The notes beneath the pieces are model-generated. The model was not told the DNA's origin. It searched no databases and saw only the letters and a list, made by a program, of their open reading frames with translations. From Lithobates sylvaticus (lineage: Eukaryota; Chordata; Amphibia; Anura; Ranidae): a stretch of 64,000 bases of DNA. The position numbers were made by a program, and so were the translations under genes. The DNA is taken from assembly GCA_028564925.1 (NCBI GenBank), contig CM053034.1, positions 150,162,052-150,226,051 of the forward strand. Reading direction: 5' to 3'. This document shows, in pieces, positions 31,950 through 43,689 of the stretch. The stretch's first letter is position 1. The number at the start of each line of letters is the position of its first letter.

Positions 31950-33505
31950 AAGCATTCAAAGGGCTATTCCATGAGTCAGGCTAAAAGGTGCCAAGCAGTG
32001 CTTCAGCTGGTGTGTTTAGGGGACAGGAACCACACCGGAGCAGAGATTCTTGCAGCTCTGCAGGGGCAGGGCCAGAGGTGGTTCACACCATGCCAGCTGG
32101 AGCCAGGAATGGTGGTTTGTGATAATGGCTCAAACCTCCTGTCTGCCCTTAGACACGGAAAGTTGACACATGTGCCATGCCTGGCACATGTCCTCAATTT
32201 GGTGGTGCAGCGTTTCCTAAATACGTACCCAGGGTTGCAAGATGTGCTAAAGCTGGCCAGAAGAGTCTGTAGCCATTTCAGGCGGTCATACATAGCCAGT
32301 GTTATGTTGGCTGATATTCAGCGGAAATTCCACCTGCCTGTAAACCGCCTGATTTGTGACATGCCCACTAGGTGGAACTCAACTTTGGCAATGCTGCAGA
32401 GGCTATACATGCAGCAGAGAGCCGTCAACAAGTACCTGTGTGAGTATGACACAACCACAGGCTTAGGCCGCCTTTGCTTTTTTCCCCCACGCCAATGGCT
32501 GATCATATTAAGGATGCATGCACTGTATTGTTACCATTTGAGGAGGCCACAAGGATGCTGAGTCGTGACAGTGCATGCACCAGTGACATAATCCCTGTTG
32601 TGTTTATGCTGGATCAGACTCTGCGTGGCATTATGGAAAGGGCACTGGAGGCAGAGCAGCAGAAGTAAGAGGAGGACTTCCTTTCCTCTCAAGGCCCACT
32701 CTCCAGACACCATCATTCCTATGTCACAGAACACACAGGAGGAGAGCAGGGGAGAGGATGAGGAGGAGTCTGGCACTTTCATAGGCTTTGAAGAAGAGGA
32801 AGACATGCGTCAATCTGTAAGCGATGGCTTTCCAACCCCAGGACCCTTGGAAGTAGTACATGCCTGGGAGGAGGGAGTTCCAGATGCTGTCATCCTGAGA
32901 GACCTGAGCAGTCTGCTTCTCAAGCATCGTCAAATTTGAGGCGCACAGGCAACCTAATGCTTTAAAGCCTGTGAAAGGACCCAAGAATATGTGGCATAAA
33001 GGAGAAGGATGATTCTGATGATTCTGGTTATAAACCCTCCTTGACCACCGTTATAAGGGGAAGGTCTCAGAACTCATCCCATCCCCACAGAGTGCAGAAG
33101 ATAAAATCTCTTGAGGACACGTTGAAGAGGATTTTATTGAACATTTTTCCTGACTCCAGTAGGTTACAGTGTCGTGGAAACGAAGTTTTGAGTCTTCTGT
33201 TGGTCAAGAAAGGAGCATTGGAGAAGGCGTCCGCCTAAGTGAGGAATTTCAGAATTTTTTTTAGTCCTCGCCGCCCAGGGCTGTCAGTTTCCACATCCCA
33301 ATGGCAGTGTCTGCATCACATGGTGGACGATTACCTTGGGGCCAAAACAGAGAGCTTAACAGCTGATGATCCACTTACTTACTGGGTCATGAGAATAGAC
33401 CATTGGCCAGAACTTGCCCAGTATTCTATTGAGTTGTTAGGCTGCCCTGCATCCAGCATGCTTTCAGAATGGGCATTCAGTGCTGCAGGAGGTTTTTGTT
33501 ACTGA
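31950..33505 (+). pseudogene. hAT-1 transposase, broken
   Basis: hAT transposases cut and paste DNA using an RNase-H-like core with an inserted helical domain and a C-terminal dimerisation region. Core blocks seen: GMVVCDNGSNLLSALRHGKLTHVPCLAHVLNLVVQRFL (C-x2-H box, about 32107-32220) and LICDMPTRWNSTLAMLQRL (about 32350). The C-terminal block DPLTYWVMRIDHWPELAQYSIELLGCPASSMLSEWAFSAAGG (about 33369-33497) is the hATC region. Frame changes near 32500 and later, plus an in-frame stop after MERALEAEQQK (32666-32668), break it. Its parts align with hAT-2 at 36090-38653. Confidence 0.88.
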
Positions 33506-33699
33506 TCATAGAACGCGTCTGTCCACAGACTCCGTGGACCGTTTGACTTTTATAAAAATGAATCAGTCCTGAATTACCAGCTATGAAGCCCATGATGCCT
33601 AAGTCACTGATTAAGTCTTTTTGGGATGTGAAATCTCTGCAGGACTTCGAGGCTGCCTAGCTTTGAGGGTGTTCAATCATTTCATCTGGAAGAATGTTT

Positions 33700-34000
33700 T
33701 TGGTATAGGTTTCATGGACACAATTAACACTGAAAAACCAATTTTTCAGCACCTGTTTGACAGGGGCATATCATTGCAATTTTTTTTTGCCTTCATCAAG
33801 AGTGCATCTATAGGGTTACGGTGGGAAGGCTCCCCCGACACCCAAAGAGTAATTTTTCTGCACCTGTTCTGACAGGTGCATATTATTGTAATTTTTTATA
33901 CCCAAAAAACAATTTTTACGCACCTGTTACTTCTATACAAAGTCAAAGTGACACCAGAATGTATCCAAAAAATCTCTAATCTTGTTCCCAGTGCACTACA
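33700..34000. repeat. Subterminal hairpin repeats of hAT-1
   Basis: Three copies of AATTTTTCNGCACCTGTT...GACAGGNGCATAT (about 33740, 33850 and 33910, the last partial) with inverted CACCTGT/ACAGGTG halves. They correspond to the longer 141-bp repeats of hAT-2 (35399-35970) and hAT-3 (54205-54480). Confidence 0.6.
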
Positions 34001-34879
34001 TTGTGGCCTCATCATACACCCTGGCTCCCCAGCTGTTGCTGAGCAAAATAAAGGCAGCTTGCAGGGAAAATGTATTTTTTTTTCGGCTTTAGAAATGCAA
34101 TTATTGCTGGAGCAGATTCTAGATCTTCCACTTTACATGTAGACTAAGGGGACCCCCCAGGCAATTTTATTGGAAGGATTTTTTCATTTTTATGGTTTCA
34201 CTTTAAAAATCAAAAAATCACTGCTCATTTAATTTTTTATTGATACATGTCCCCCAGGGCAGGACCCGGACCCCTATAACCATTGTATGCCCAATTACAT
34301 GCATATGCAGTATCTCACAAAAGTGTGTACACCCCTCACATTTTTGTAAATATTTTATTATATCTTTTCATGTGACAACAGTGAAGAAATTACACTTTGC
34401 TACAATGTAAAGTAGTGAGTGTTCAGCTTGTATAACAGTGTAAATTTGCTGTCCCCTCCAAATAACTCAACACACAGCCATTACGGGGGGCACGCGCGGC
34501 TTCTGAGCATGGCAAACGTGTAGTCTTGGAGCTCCGTCCCCCGCCGCCTCTCTGGGACTCCTGCTGACTAGGGATGAGCCGAACACTTTCACTACGTGAA
34601 AGTGAAATATTCCTCTAAATATCGTACCTGGGGGGTGTCTAAAGTATGCCTGTATAGTGGCATGTGTTTCCCGCGTTTAGAACTATCCCTGCACAAAATG
34701 ACATTTGTAAAGGAAAAAAAGCCATTTAAAACTGCTTGCGGCTTTAATGTAATGTCTTGTACTTGCAATATGGATGAAAATCTTTGAGAGAAATGGCATT
34801 GCTACCCTATCACCCCCCCACCCCAGCCCATTACCAGCCCCTTTGGGTCTTGTATATATATTAAGGGGAACCCTGCACC

Positions 34880-35395
34880 CAAAATAAAACCCTATACTTA
34901 AAACCCTATATACTCTGAACAGCAGTATACAGGCGGTGCAAACAAGACAGGGACTGTAGGTTTGTTCTTAAGTAGAATCTGTTTGTAATTTTGAACAGGT
35001 AAATTTTTAAGTGTAGCTCCAGCCAAAAAATACATTTTTAAGCTTTTTGGAAAACATAGGGAAGGGTTATCACCCCTGTAACAATTGTTTTGCTGTCTGT
35101 GCACCTGTTCAGAACATTTCACCTCACTTTCCATCCCAATGACAAATGTTTTTGGAAAAGTGGGGTTTTTATTAAAACACGGATTGGTGATAAAGCATCA
35201 GTAGAAAGGAGATAACTTTTTCCCATATTAAATCTAACAGGATAGAATTTCTACTAAGGGTATATTTCCTCTCACTTCCTGTTGTCTCCTTCCGTTTGCA
35301 AGTAGGAGTCGTTTGTCAGTTGGATGTTTGAAAGTAGGGGCCTGCCGTATATACTCTTCAGAAATTTGCCCCTTAGATGTTGATGTTGCCACAAC
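34880..35395. other. hAT-2 non-coding 3' region
   Basis: AT-rich; CTTCCTGTTGTCTCCTTCCG at 35276-35295 and neighbouring sequence match hAT-3 at 54560-54600 in reverse, confirming family membership. No gene. Confidence 0.55.
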
Positions 35396-35398
35396 AAT

Positions 35399-35970
35399 GT
35401 AAGCCCTCACAGTTACTCTTGGTGGACACTGGAACGCCCTGCTGTGAACTATTATATCAGGAATTGTAATTACATGCCATTGTTGAACAGTGGTAGGAAA
35501 AATTGGGCCTTTGGTGGTGGTGCTGGTGCTACAACACTGTAAGCCCTCACAGTTACTCTTGGTGGGCGCAGGAATGGGCCCTGCTGTGAATTATTAGATT
35601 AATAATTGTAATTGCATGCCCCTGTTAAACAGGGGCAGAAAAATTGGGCCTGTGGTGGTGGTGGTGGTGTTGCCACAACACTGTAAGCCCTCACAGTTAC
35701 TCTTGGTGGGCGCAGGAATGGGCCCTGCTGTGAATTATTAGATCAATAATTGTAATTGCATGCCCCTGTTAAACAGGGGCTGAAAAATTGGGCCTTAGCC
35801 ACTGGTTCTGGTGCCACAACACTGCAACCCCTCACAGATACTGTACTTGGAGCACAGAAATTAGACCTGTTGCAAAGCATTGCATAAAACATTTTAATTA
35901 CACGCCCCTGTTAAACAGGGGCTGAAAAATTGGGCCTTAGCCACTGGTGGTGGCACCCAGAAACAAAAAT
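35399..35970. repeat. Four 141-bp subterminal repeats with hairpins, hAT-2
   Basis: AAGCCCTCAC or its variant recurs at 35401, 35541, 35684 and 35825 (steps of 140, 143 and 141). Each unit includes GGGCCCTGCTGTGAATTATTAG and a hairpin CCCCTGTT-AAACAGGGG. The complement occurs in hAT-3 at 54205-54480. Subterminal arrays are typical transposase-binding regions in hAT elements; that role here is inferred. Confidence 0.85.
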
Positions 35971-36089
35971 GTTCTTCCAAGCTATCTTCAGGATCATTGA
36001 GGAGGAAGAGGATAGTCAGTCAACATAATAGGACAGTCACTCAGCATCAGCATAGGCAGTCTTGAAGCGATGTGACATTTCAAAATAAA

Positions 36090-38653
36090 TTATTCTGTTA
36101 CATCAGCTTCAGGTGCCTGGTAGCTGGTGGTGATACAAGACTGATTCATCTTGATGAAGGTCAGTCGATCAACCGAGTCGGTGGACAGGCGCACCCTGTG
36201 ATCAGTGAAAAAGCCTCCAGCAGCCCTGAATGTGTGTATGGAAAGAACGCTGGATGCAGGACAGGCCAGTAGCTCAATTGCATACTGTGCAAGCTCTGGC
36301 CAGTGATCCATCCTCAAGACCCAGTAAGCCAGAGGATTTTCGGTGGGAAAGGTGTCCAAGTCTGACCTTGCCCCTAGGTATTCCTGCACCATGTATATCA
36401 GACTCTGGCGATGGTTGCTGGAACCGATCATACCTTGGGGCTGCGGACTAAAAAATTGTCTGAACGCATCGGTCAGACGGCCACCTTCTCCAACGCTCCT
36501 TCTGCTACTGACCGAAGCCTCAGCAACTCGTTGTCTAGGACCAGGAGTTTGTAACCTCCCAGTCTCTGGGAATGCGTTGCACAGACCTTTCTGCAAGGCC
36601 TCCCGGTGATGTCTCATCCTCTGCTCCCTCTGCGACGGCAAGATAAGGTCCACAACCTTACTCTTGTACTGTGGATCAAGGAGAGTGGCAAGCCAGTAAT
36701 GGTCCCTCTCCTTGATCCGAAGAATACGAGGATCCTTTCGCAGGCTTTGCAGGATCAGGGAGGCCATGCAACGTAGGTTAGATGAGGTATTCGGTCTGGA
36801 GTCTTCTGGGTCACTAAGGACGACATGATCCGCAGCCACCTCCTCCAGCCCCGTACAAGTCCACCGGTTTCTTGGGACTGTAAATCATCCCTAAAAGACT
36901 GCTGCTGCTGATGCTGAGTGCCAGGCTCCAGCTCCATGCTGACACAATCCTCCTCATCCTCATCCTCTCCCTGTGTGATGGGTGGGAGAGAAGGAACACT
37001 GTCTGGATAAAGGGAGCCTTGAGAGGCAAGGAAGTCCTCCTCTTTCTGCCTCTGTTCTGCCTCAAGTGCCCTGTCCATTATTCCATGCAGCGTATGCTCC
37101 AACAGGTTGACAAGAGGTACAGTGTCACTGATGCTTGCACTGTCACTGCTCACCATCCTCGTGGTCTCCTCAAATGGTGACAGGACAGTGCATGCATCCC
37201 TGATCATGCTCCACTGGCGTGGTGAAAAAATCCAAGCTCCTCTGACCCTGTCCTGGTGCCGTAGTCGCACAGGTACTCATTGATGGCCCTCTGCTGTGTG
37301 TGCAGTCGCTGCAGTATGGCCAACGTTGAGTTCCACCTGGTGGGCATGTCACATATAAGGTGGTTCTTGGGCAGGTTCAACTCCTTTTGCAGCTCAGCCA
37401 GCTGAGCACTGGCATTATATAATCGGCGGAAATGCACACAGACATTCCTGGCCTGCCTCAGGACATCCTGTAAGCCTGGGTACCTGCCCAAGAACCGCTG
37501 CACCACCAGGTCAAGGACGTGAGACATACAGGGCACATGGGTCAGCTGTCCCTGTCGCAGGGCAGAGAGGAGGTTGGTGCCATTGTCGCAAACCACCATT
37601 CCTGGCTTAATCTGCCGTGGCGTCAACCACCTCTCGGCCTGCCCCTGCAGAGCTGACAGAACCTCTGCCCCAGTGTGGCTCCTGTCCCCCAAACACACCA
37701 GCGCAAGCACGGCATGACATCTTTTTGCCTGCGTACACTACTGCACCTTGTCCTGCATCCTTCCCAGCTGCCAGAAGAGTGACCCAATGGGCCGTGAAAG
37801 ATAGGTAACGTCCCTGTCCATGCCTGCTGGACCATGAGTCAGCGGTAATATGCACCTTACCGCTGACCGCCCTGTCCAGCGAGGCATGGACATTGCCTTC
37901 CACATGCCGATAGAGAGCCAGAATCGCCTTCCGTGAGAAAAAGTGGCGTTTGTGAACCTGCCACTGAGGAACCGCACATTGCACAAACTCACGGAAGGGG
38001 GCCGAGTCTACCAACTGAAAAGGCAGCAGTTGAAGTGCTAGCAATTTAGCCAAGCTAGCATTCAACCGCTGGGCATGTGGATGGCAGGGAGTGAACTTCT
38101 TTCGACGGTCCAGCAGCTGGGGCAGGGAAATTTGCCTGCTACAATCGGATGTCGGTGTACTGCTAGCAGAGTGCCCACAAGTACTTGGCTGGGACACACC
38201 TAATTCTACACCTTCATTCCTCTCAGTGCAGCTTTCAGAGAGGACTGAAGGTATAGTGGGGTTGGAGATCCCAGCTGATGAGGAGCAAGGAGAGGTCCAC
38301 TTTGTTCTTTGGTGTGGGTCTTTAAGGTACGCTTGCCAACGAGCTGCATGGCAGGTCAACATATGTCTGGTCATGCTTGTGGTGCCCATGCGGTTGATGT
38401 TTTGGCCACGCGAAATATGCTTGAGACATATGTTGCAAATAGTAGCGGTGCGATCTGATGCACTCGTCTCAAAAAAGGCCCACACCAAAGAAATTTTGTA
38501 ATAACACGCAGAGGCAGCGCCCTGCACCGGCGGAGCTCTGCGATGTGATTCAGTCGGTGTGCTGCCCTTAAGCTGGCCCCCGGAGGGCATCCTGCCCCGG
38601 CGATACCCGGCGATACCCGGCGATACTCTGCAATACCCGGCGATACTCTGCAA
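36090..38653 (-). pseudogene. hAT-2 transposase with BED finger, broken
   Basis: Minus frames in order: 37607-38653 holds a BED zinc finger (VWAFFETSASDRTATICNICLKHISR...TRHMLTCH: C-x2-C, H-x4-H) and the region up to ADSWSSRHGQGRYLSF. 37204-37710 holds GMVVCDNGTNLLSALRQGQ...PCMSHVLDLVVQRFL and LICDMPTRWNSTLAILQRL. 36755-37270 holds DACTVLSPFEETTRMVS. 36090-36839 holds the hATC end (LAYWVLRMDHWPELAQYAIELLACPASSVLS). At least three frame changes separate them, but each piece is long and stop-free, so the copy is younger than hAT-1. The ORF start at 38653 includes decamer-array codons; the gene's own start is probably MPSGGQLK near 38590. Confidence 0.9.
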
Positions 38654-38790
38654 TACCCGGCGATACTCTGCAATAACCGGCGATACTCTGCAATACTCTG
38701 CAATACCCGGCGATACTCTGCAATACCCTGCGATACTCTGCCATACCCTGCAATACCCAACAATACCCTGCGATACTCGCTACGATCAAA
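38590..38790. repeat. Decamer tandem array CGATACTCTG / CAATACCCGG
   Basis: About nineteen 10-bp units (CGATACCCGG, CGATACTCTG, CAATACCCGG) at the 5' edge of the hAT-2 gene. On minus they read as repeated AGYRRVLQSI-like codons, which is a by-product. Confidence 0.92.
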
Positions 38791-38799
38791 GCCAGGATC

Positions 38800-40377
38800 G
38801 TTTTTTTTTTTTTCAGGCTTTCCAGCCTAGAGGTGAGATGTGGGGTCTTATTGACCCCATATCTCACTGTAAAGAGGACCTGTAATGCCATATTCCTATT
38901 ACAAGGGATGTTTACATTCCTTGTAATAGGAATAAAAGTGATCAAAAAATTTTTTTGGGGGAAAAAAAGGGTCAAACTAAAATAAATAAAGTAAAATGAA
39001 CAATAAAATATATATATATTTTTTTAAAGCGTCCCTGTCCCCGTGTGCTTGCACGCAGAAGCGAACGCATACGTAAGTCCCGCCCACATATGAAAACGGT
39101 GTTCAAACCACACATGTGAGGTATCGCTGCGAACGTTAGAGCGAGAACAATAATTTTGGTCCTAGACCTCCTCTGTAACTCAAAACATGTAACCAGTAAA
39201 CAAAATTAAAGCCTATGGGGATTTTTAAGTAGCGAAGTTTGGCGCCATTTCACGAGTGTGTGCAATTTTGAAGCGTGACATGTTGGGTATCTATTTACTC
39301 GGCGTAACTTCATCTTTCACATTATGCAAAAACATTGGGCTAAATTTACAGTTTTGTTTTTTGTAAAGCACAAAACATTTTTTTTCCAAATAAAACACGT
39401 TCGAAAAATTGCTGCGCAAGTACCGTGCTAGATAAAAAGTTGCAACGACCGCCATTGTATTCTCTAGGGTCTTTGCTAAAAAAACATATATAATATTTTG
39501 GGGTTCGATGTAATTTTCTAGCAAATAAATGATGATTTTTACATGTAGGAGAGAAATGTCAGAATTGTCCTAGGTGCTCCAGAACACCTGATGGCGCTCC
39601 CTGCATGTTGGGCCTCTGTATGTGGCCACGCTGTGTAAAAGTCTCACACATGTGGTATCGCCGTACTCAGGAGTATTAGCAGAATGTGTTTTGGGGTGTA
39701 ATTTGTGGTATGCATATGCTGTGTGTGAGAAATAACCTGCTAATATGACAATTTTGTGAAAAAAAATAAAAATTAAAAAAAATCTTGATATTGCAAAGAA
39801 TTGTGGGAAAAAATGACAACTTCAAAAAACTCACCATGCCTCTTTCCAAATACCTTGGAATGTCTTCTTTCCAAAAAGGGGTCATTTGGGGGGTATTTGT
39901 ACTTTTATGGCATGTTAGGGTCTCAAGAAATGAGATAGGCCGTCAGTACTTCAGGTGTGATCAATTTTCAGATATTGGCACCATAGCTTGTGGACTCTAT
40001 AACTTTCACAAAGACCAAATAATATACCCCAATTTGTACTTATTTTTACCAAAGATATGTAGCAGTATAAATTTTGGCCAAAATTTATCAAGAAAAATTA
40101 CAAATTTGCTAAATTTTATAACAAAAACGAAGAAAAATTAATTTTTTTTACTGAATTTTCAGTCATTTTTCTTTTATAGCGCAAAAAAATAAAAAACCCA
40201 GAGGTGATTAAATACCACCAAAAGAAAGCTCTATTTGTGTGAAAAAAAGGACAAAAATTTCATATGGGTACAGTGTTGTATGAATGAGTAATTGTCATTC
40301 AAAGTGTGAGAGCACCGAAAGCTGAAAATTGGTCTGGTTATTAAGGGTGTTTAAGTGCCCAGTGGTCAAGTGGTTAA
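38800..40377. mobile_element. TTAA MITE family P, left end missing
   Basis: The right end GGTCAAGTGGTTAA (TTAA 40374-40377) matches family P. The left interior (CTTTCCAGCCTAGAGG, GGTCTTATTGACCCC, TCCTATTACAAGG) is the complement of the copy at 57695-58886 around 58320-58460. The outer left end is absent, apparently lost where the decamer array and hAT-2 begin. Interior is A/T rich with no transposase. Confidence 0.7.
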
Positions 40378-40394
40378 ACAACACAAATGCAGAT

Positions 40395-41640
40395 AATCAG
40401 AATATATACATCTGATGGGCAGAACAATCCCCATCCCAATGTCACAGCTCGAAGCTACCCAAAGGTCTTTCCTTAACTTTATTTGGCACTACAAGGCACA
40501 ACGTATAGCTAGCTCGGTCGTTTTGTACCCTAGGTCCAGAGGTGGATTGGGAGCCCCAAACCTCATTAAATATTATTACGCTACCCATCTAAAACCAATC
40601 ATTGTTTGGTCATCCAGAATGACATCCAGCATCTGGTCGAAAATCGAAATGAGCATTATTAGTCCGGTTCACCCCTGTTCTATGATTTAGACGGATCCAA
40701 AGACCTCTATAACCCAACTTAGGAACTTATGCTTACACCCTATGTTATTCACTCTCTCAATATGGAGGAAATGCTCATAACAAGTTTCCCTTTCATCCCC
40801 ATGCCCACCTCTGTTAAATGTGCTATTCAGTTCTGATATACCGGATAGCTTATTATATACCCAAATGCTCCCCTGGACACAAGCTGGAATCTTACAGTTC
40901 CGAAACCTTGTACATCCACTCACTCATACACTGCCTTTTGACAAGCTTCAGCAGAAACACCAGATTCCTAAACAAATATTTTACTCTTATCTTCAAATCA
41001 AACACTATTTCCCCTCCAAATCTCCCTCTCCCCCCCTAGATAAGCCTACCCCCTTTGAACTCCTTTTTTCTCAGGGCCCGTTTCAAACCCACCTTATTTC
41101 TGACATATACCGTTACTTACATGAAGCCTCCTCACTCATTGACATATATCACTCCTACATGGAAAAATGGTCCCGAATTGTCAAGAGATGGAGCAAAGGG
41201 AGACAACCTATAAAATACTGCTGTTTTGGTACAGCACCCCAGAGATCTTGCACAGATATGATCCCAAGGTTCCCTAGGTGTGCTGGAGATGCTGGAAGGA
41301 CATTGGATCCCATTTTCATATATTTTGGGAATGTCCCGTTATTCAACCTTTTTGGTCCTCTATTCATACTTTCTTACAAAATCTTATTGAAATTTATCTC
41401 GATTTAGATCCGATTCAATTTCTCCTGGGACTCCCGTTCCCTAGTGTCTCCAAGCATACTCAAAACTAGCTAGTTTTATTCTTCTGGCTGCAAAATGGGC
41501 TATACCTCTAAGATGGTTGTCTCCCTCCCCACCCGCCCTTTCACAGGCATTACAAAATTTGGAAAAGATCCGCAGAATGGAATACCTTACAGCAACTGTT
41601 CATGATACACTCCCTCAATTTTCAAAGGTTTGAGATTTGT
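40395..41640 (+). pseudogene. L1-B ORF2 C-terminal remnants
   Basis: Plus frames show MGRTIPIPMSQLEATQRSFLNFIW and PRSRGGLGAPNLIKYYYATHLKPIIVW (40415-40690), then ICWRCWKDIGSHFHIFWECPVIQPFWSSI (41278-41469), the C-terminal Cys/His motif also present in L1-D. Several frame changes and stops separate the pieces. A 3' UTR of about 480 bp follows. Confidence 0.82.
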
Positions 41641-42298
41641 GGGACCACTCAGTGCTTAATCCTGGTGCTACTCTATTGTATCCCGGTATTACAATTCCCT
41701 CTTAACAGTATAAATTAAATGCTTTCACGTTTCAACTCTGCTAACATATCCTTTTAAAGATTCCATGGTGCCCTCCCTTTCTCCCCCTCCCCCCTCTCTA
41801 GGTGCCTCTATCTGGTATAGGCACTCCTGGGACCCCACTAAGCTTAGACCTGGTGAGCAATACGTCTTATTGTGTGAAATGTTCTGTTTATACCTCCCAC
41901 TCCCATGGTCTTCCCCCCTCCCTACCTTATCCCCCCTTCTAAACTATGCATTTGCCATACCAGGCTATTGCTAAATCTGTAGCTTTGTAACCCTACCCTT
42001 AAGACTCAGACCTATGTGATATGCTTCATAAACTGGTTGTTTGTACCACATTATGATAAATGTTTGATATTTCCCTTTCTTACTGTAATATGATATCTTT
42101 CAATAAAAATACAATTAAAAAAAAAAGTGAGTACACCCCTAAGTGAAAATGTCCAAATTGGGCCCAATTAGCCGTTTTCTTTTCCCAGTGTCACGTGACT
42201 CATTAGGGTTACAAGGTCTCAGGTGTGAATGGGGAGTAGCTGTGTTCAATTTGGTGTTATCGCTCTCACTCTCTCATACTGGTCACTGGAAGTTCAAC

Positions 42299-43330
42299 AT
42301 GGCACCTCATGGCAAAAAACTCTCTGAGGATCTGAAAAAAATAATTGTTGCTCTACATAAAGATGGCATAGGCTATAAGAAGATTGCCAAGACCCTGAAA
42401 CTGAACTGCAGCGCGACCATACAGCAGTTTAACAGGACAGGTTCTACTCTGAACAGGCCTCGCCATGGTCGACCAAAGAAGTTGAGTGCACATGCTCAGC
42501 TTCATATCCAGAGGTTGTCTTTGGGAAATAGACGTATGAGTGCTGCCAGCATTGCTGCAGAGGTTGAAGGGGTGGGGGGTCAGCCTGTCAGTGCTCAGAC
42601 CATACGCTGCACACTGCATCAAATTGGTCTGCATGGCTGTCATCCCAGAAGGAAGTCTCTTCTAAAGATGATGCACAAGAAAGCCTGCAAACAGTTTGCT
42701 GAAGACAAGCAGACTAAGGACATGGATTACTGGAACCATGTCCTGTGGTCTGATGAGACCAAGATAAACATATTTGGTTTGGATGGTGTCAGGCATGTGT
42801 GACGGCAACCAGGTGAGGAGTCCAAAGACAAGTGTGTCTTGCCTACAGTTAAGCATGGTGGTGGAATGTCATGGTCTGGGGCTGCCTGAGTGCTGCCAGC
42901 ACTAGGGATCTACAGTTCATTGCGGGAACCATGAATGCCATCATGTACTGGGACATACTGAAGCAGAGCATGATCCCCTCCTATAGGAGACTGGGCCGCA
43001 GGGAAGTATTCCAACATGATAACGACCCCAAACACACCTCCAAGTCAACCACTGCCTTTCTAAAGAAGCTGAGGGTAAAGGTGATGGACTGGCCAAGAAT
43101 GTCTCCAGATCTAAACCCTATTGCACATCTGTGGGGCATCCTCAAATGGAAGGTGGAGGAGCGCAAGGTCTCTAACATCCACCAGCTCCGTGATGTCATC
43201 ATGGAGGAGAGGAAGAGGACTCCAGTGGCAACCTGTGAAGCTCTGGTGAACTCCATGCTCATGAGGGTTAAGGCAGTGTTGGAAAATAATCGTGTCCACA
43301 CACAATCTTTGGGCCCGATTTGGACATTTT
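42299..43330 (+). pseudogene. Tc1-C transposase, broken
   Basis: Starts at the Met of MAPHGKKLSEDLKK (42299). Helix-turn-helix region, hinge HGRPKKLS, first catalytic Asp in [14 protein letters not shown] stop replaces Trp in GVRHVWRQPG (42800-42802), and a single-base loss near 42866 shifts frame. The frame then carries [20 protein letters not shown] with the second Asp and MSPDLNPIAHLWG, where Ala stands in place of the catalytic Glu. The C terminus is complete (ALVNSMLMRVKAVLENN). Fewer lesions than Tc1-A but still inactive. Confidence 0.92.
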
Positions 43331-43689
43331 CACTTAGAGGTATACTCACTTTTGTTGCCAGTGATTTAGACATTAATGGCGGTGTGTTGAATTATTTTGA
43401 CGAGACAGCTAATTTACACTGTTATACAAGCTGTACACTCACTACTTTACATTGTAGCAAAGTGTCATTTCTTCAGTGTTGTCACATGAAAAGATATAAT
43501 AAAATATTTACAAAAACATGAGGGGTGTACTCACTTTTGTGAGATACTGTAAGCCTTCAAAATGGGCACAATTTTTGACATTAAAGTCCCATTGACTTTA
43601 ATGGGGTTCGTTATTCGGGTCCGAACTTTCGCAGTGCTCCACAGTTCTGGTGCGAACCAAACAGGGGTCCGTTCAGCCCATCCATAGTG

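Larger units (their letters stand above)
34566..38590 (-). mobile_element. hAT-2, BED-type hAT element (minus)
   Basis: It opens with TAGGGATGAGCCGAAC (34567), the complement of the hAT-1 right end. Four tandem 141-bp subterminal repeats (35399-35970) precede the 3' end of the transposase. The gene spans 36090 to about 38580 on minus. Its 5' side merges into a decamer array, so the other terminus is not visible. Confidence 0.75.
34484..42126 (+). mobile_element. L1-B inside Tc1-C, interior replaced by later insertions
   Basis: The 3' part (40378-42126) is the end of ORF2 plus a 3' UTR ending CTTTCAATAAAAATACAATT and poly-A, directly against Tc1-C sequence. 34484-34565 (CACGCGCGGCTTCTGAGC, TTGGAGCTCCGTCCCC) looks like an L1 5' UTR and would be the other end. 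Between them lie hAT-2, a decamer array and a TTAA MITE, and most of the L1 coding region is gone. No target duplication is seen, and a small deletion of the target fits an atypical insertion. Confidence 0.6.
34308..43549 (+). mobile_element. Tc1-C, same family as Tc1-A, split by an L1
   Basis: Own sequence is 34308-34483 (left repeat, CAGTATCTCACAAAAG) and about 42127-43549 (rest, ending GTGAGATACTG, then TA). The pieces are complementary along Tc1-A except for about 20 bp missing at the junction. The flanks join as GCATA + TA + AGCCTT, matching the empty relative GCATATTAGCCTT at about 59336-59348. So this is one insertion into hAT-1, later opened by L1-B. Confidence 0.85.
31900..43686 (+). 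mobile_element. hAT-1, BED-type hAT element split by Tc1-C
   Basis: Own sequence is about 31900-34307 plus 43552-43686. The right end GTCCGTTCAGCCCATCCATA (ending at about 43686) is the complement of the hAT-2 and hAT-3 start TAGGGATGAGC. The two parts are proven contiguous by the related terminal segment at 59190-59480, which reads through the Tc1-C insertion point without a break. The transposase is on plus and broken. The left end is not identified, and the BED-finger portion is missing or unrecognisable. Confidence 0.7.

Noticed and set aside
31779-31950. N-terminal extension of the hAT-1 frame as a real start
   Set aside because: The first 60 or so residues have no hAT similarity and include a CTC-repeat Ser run; the recognisable core begins later.
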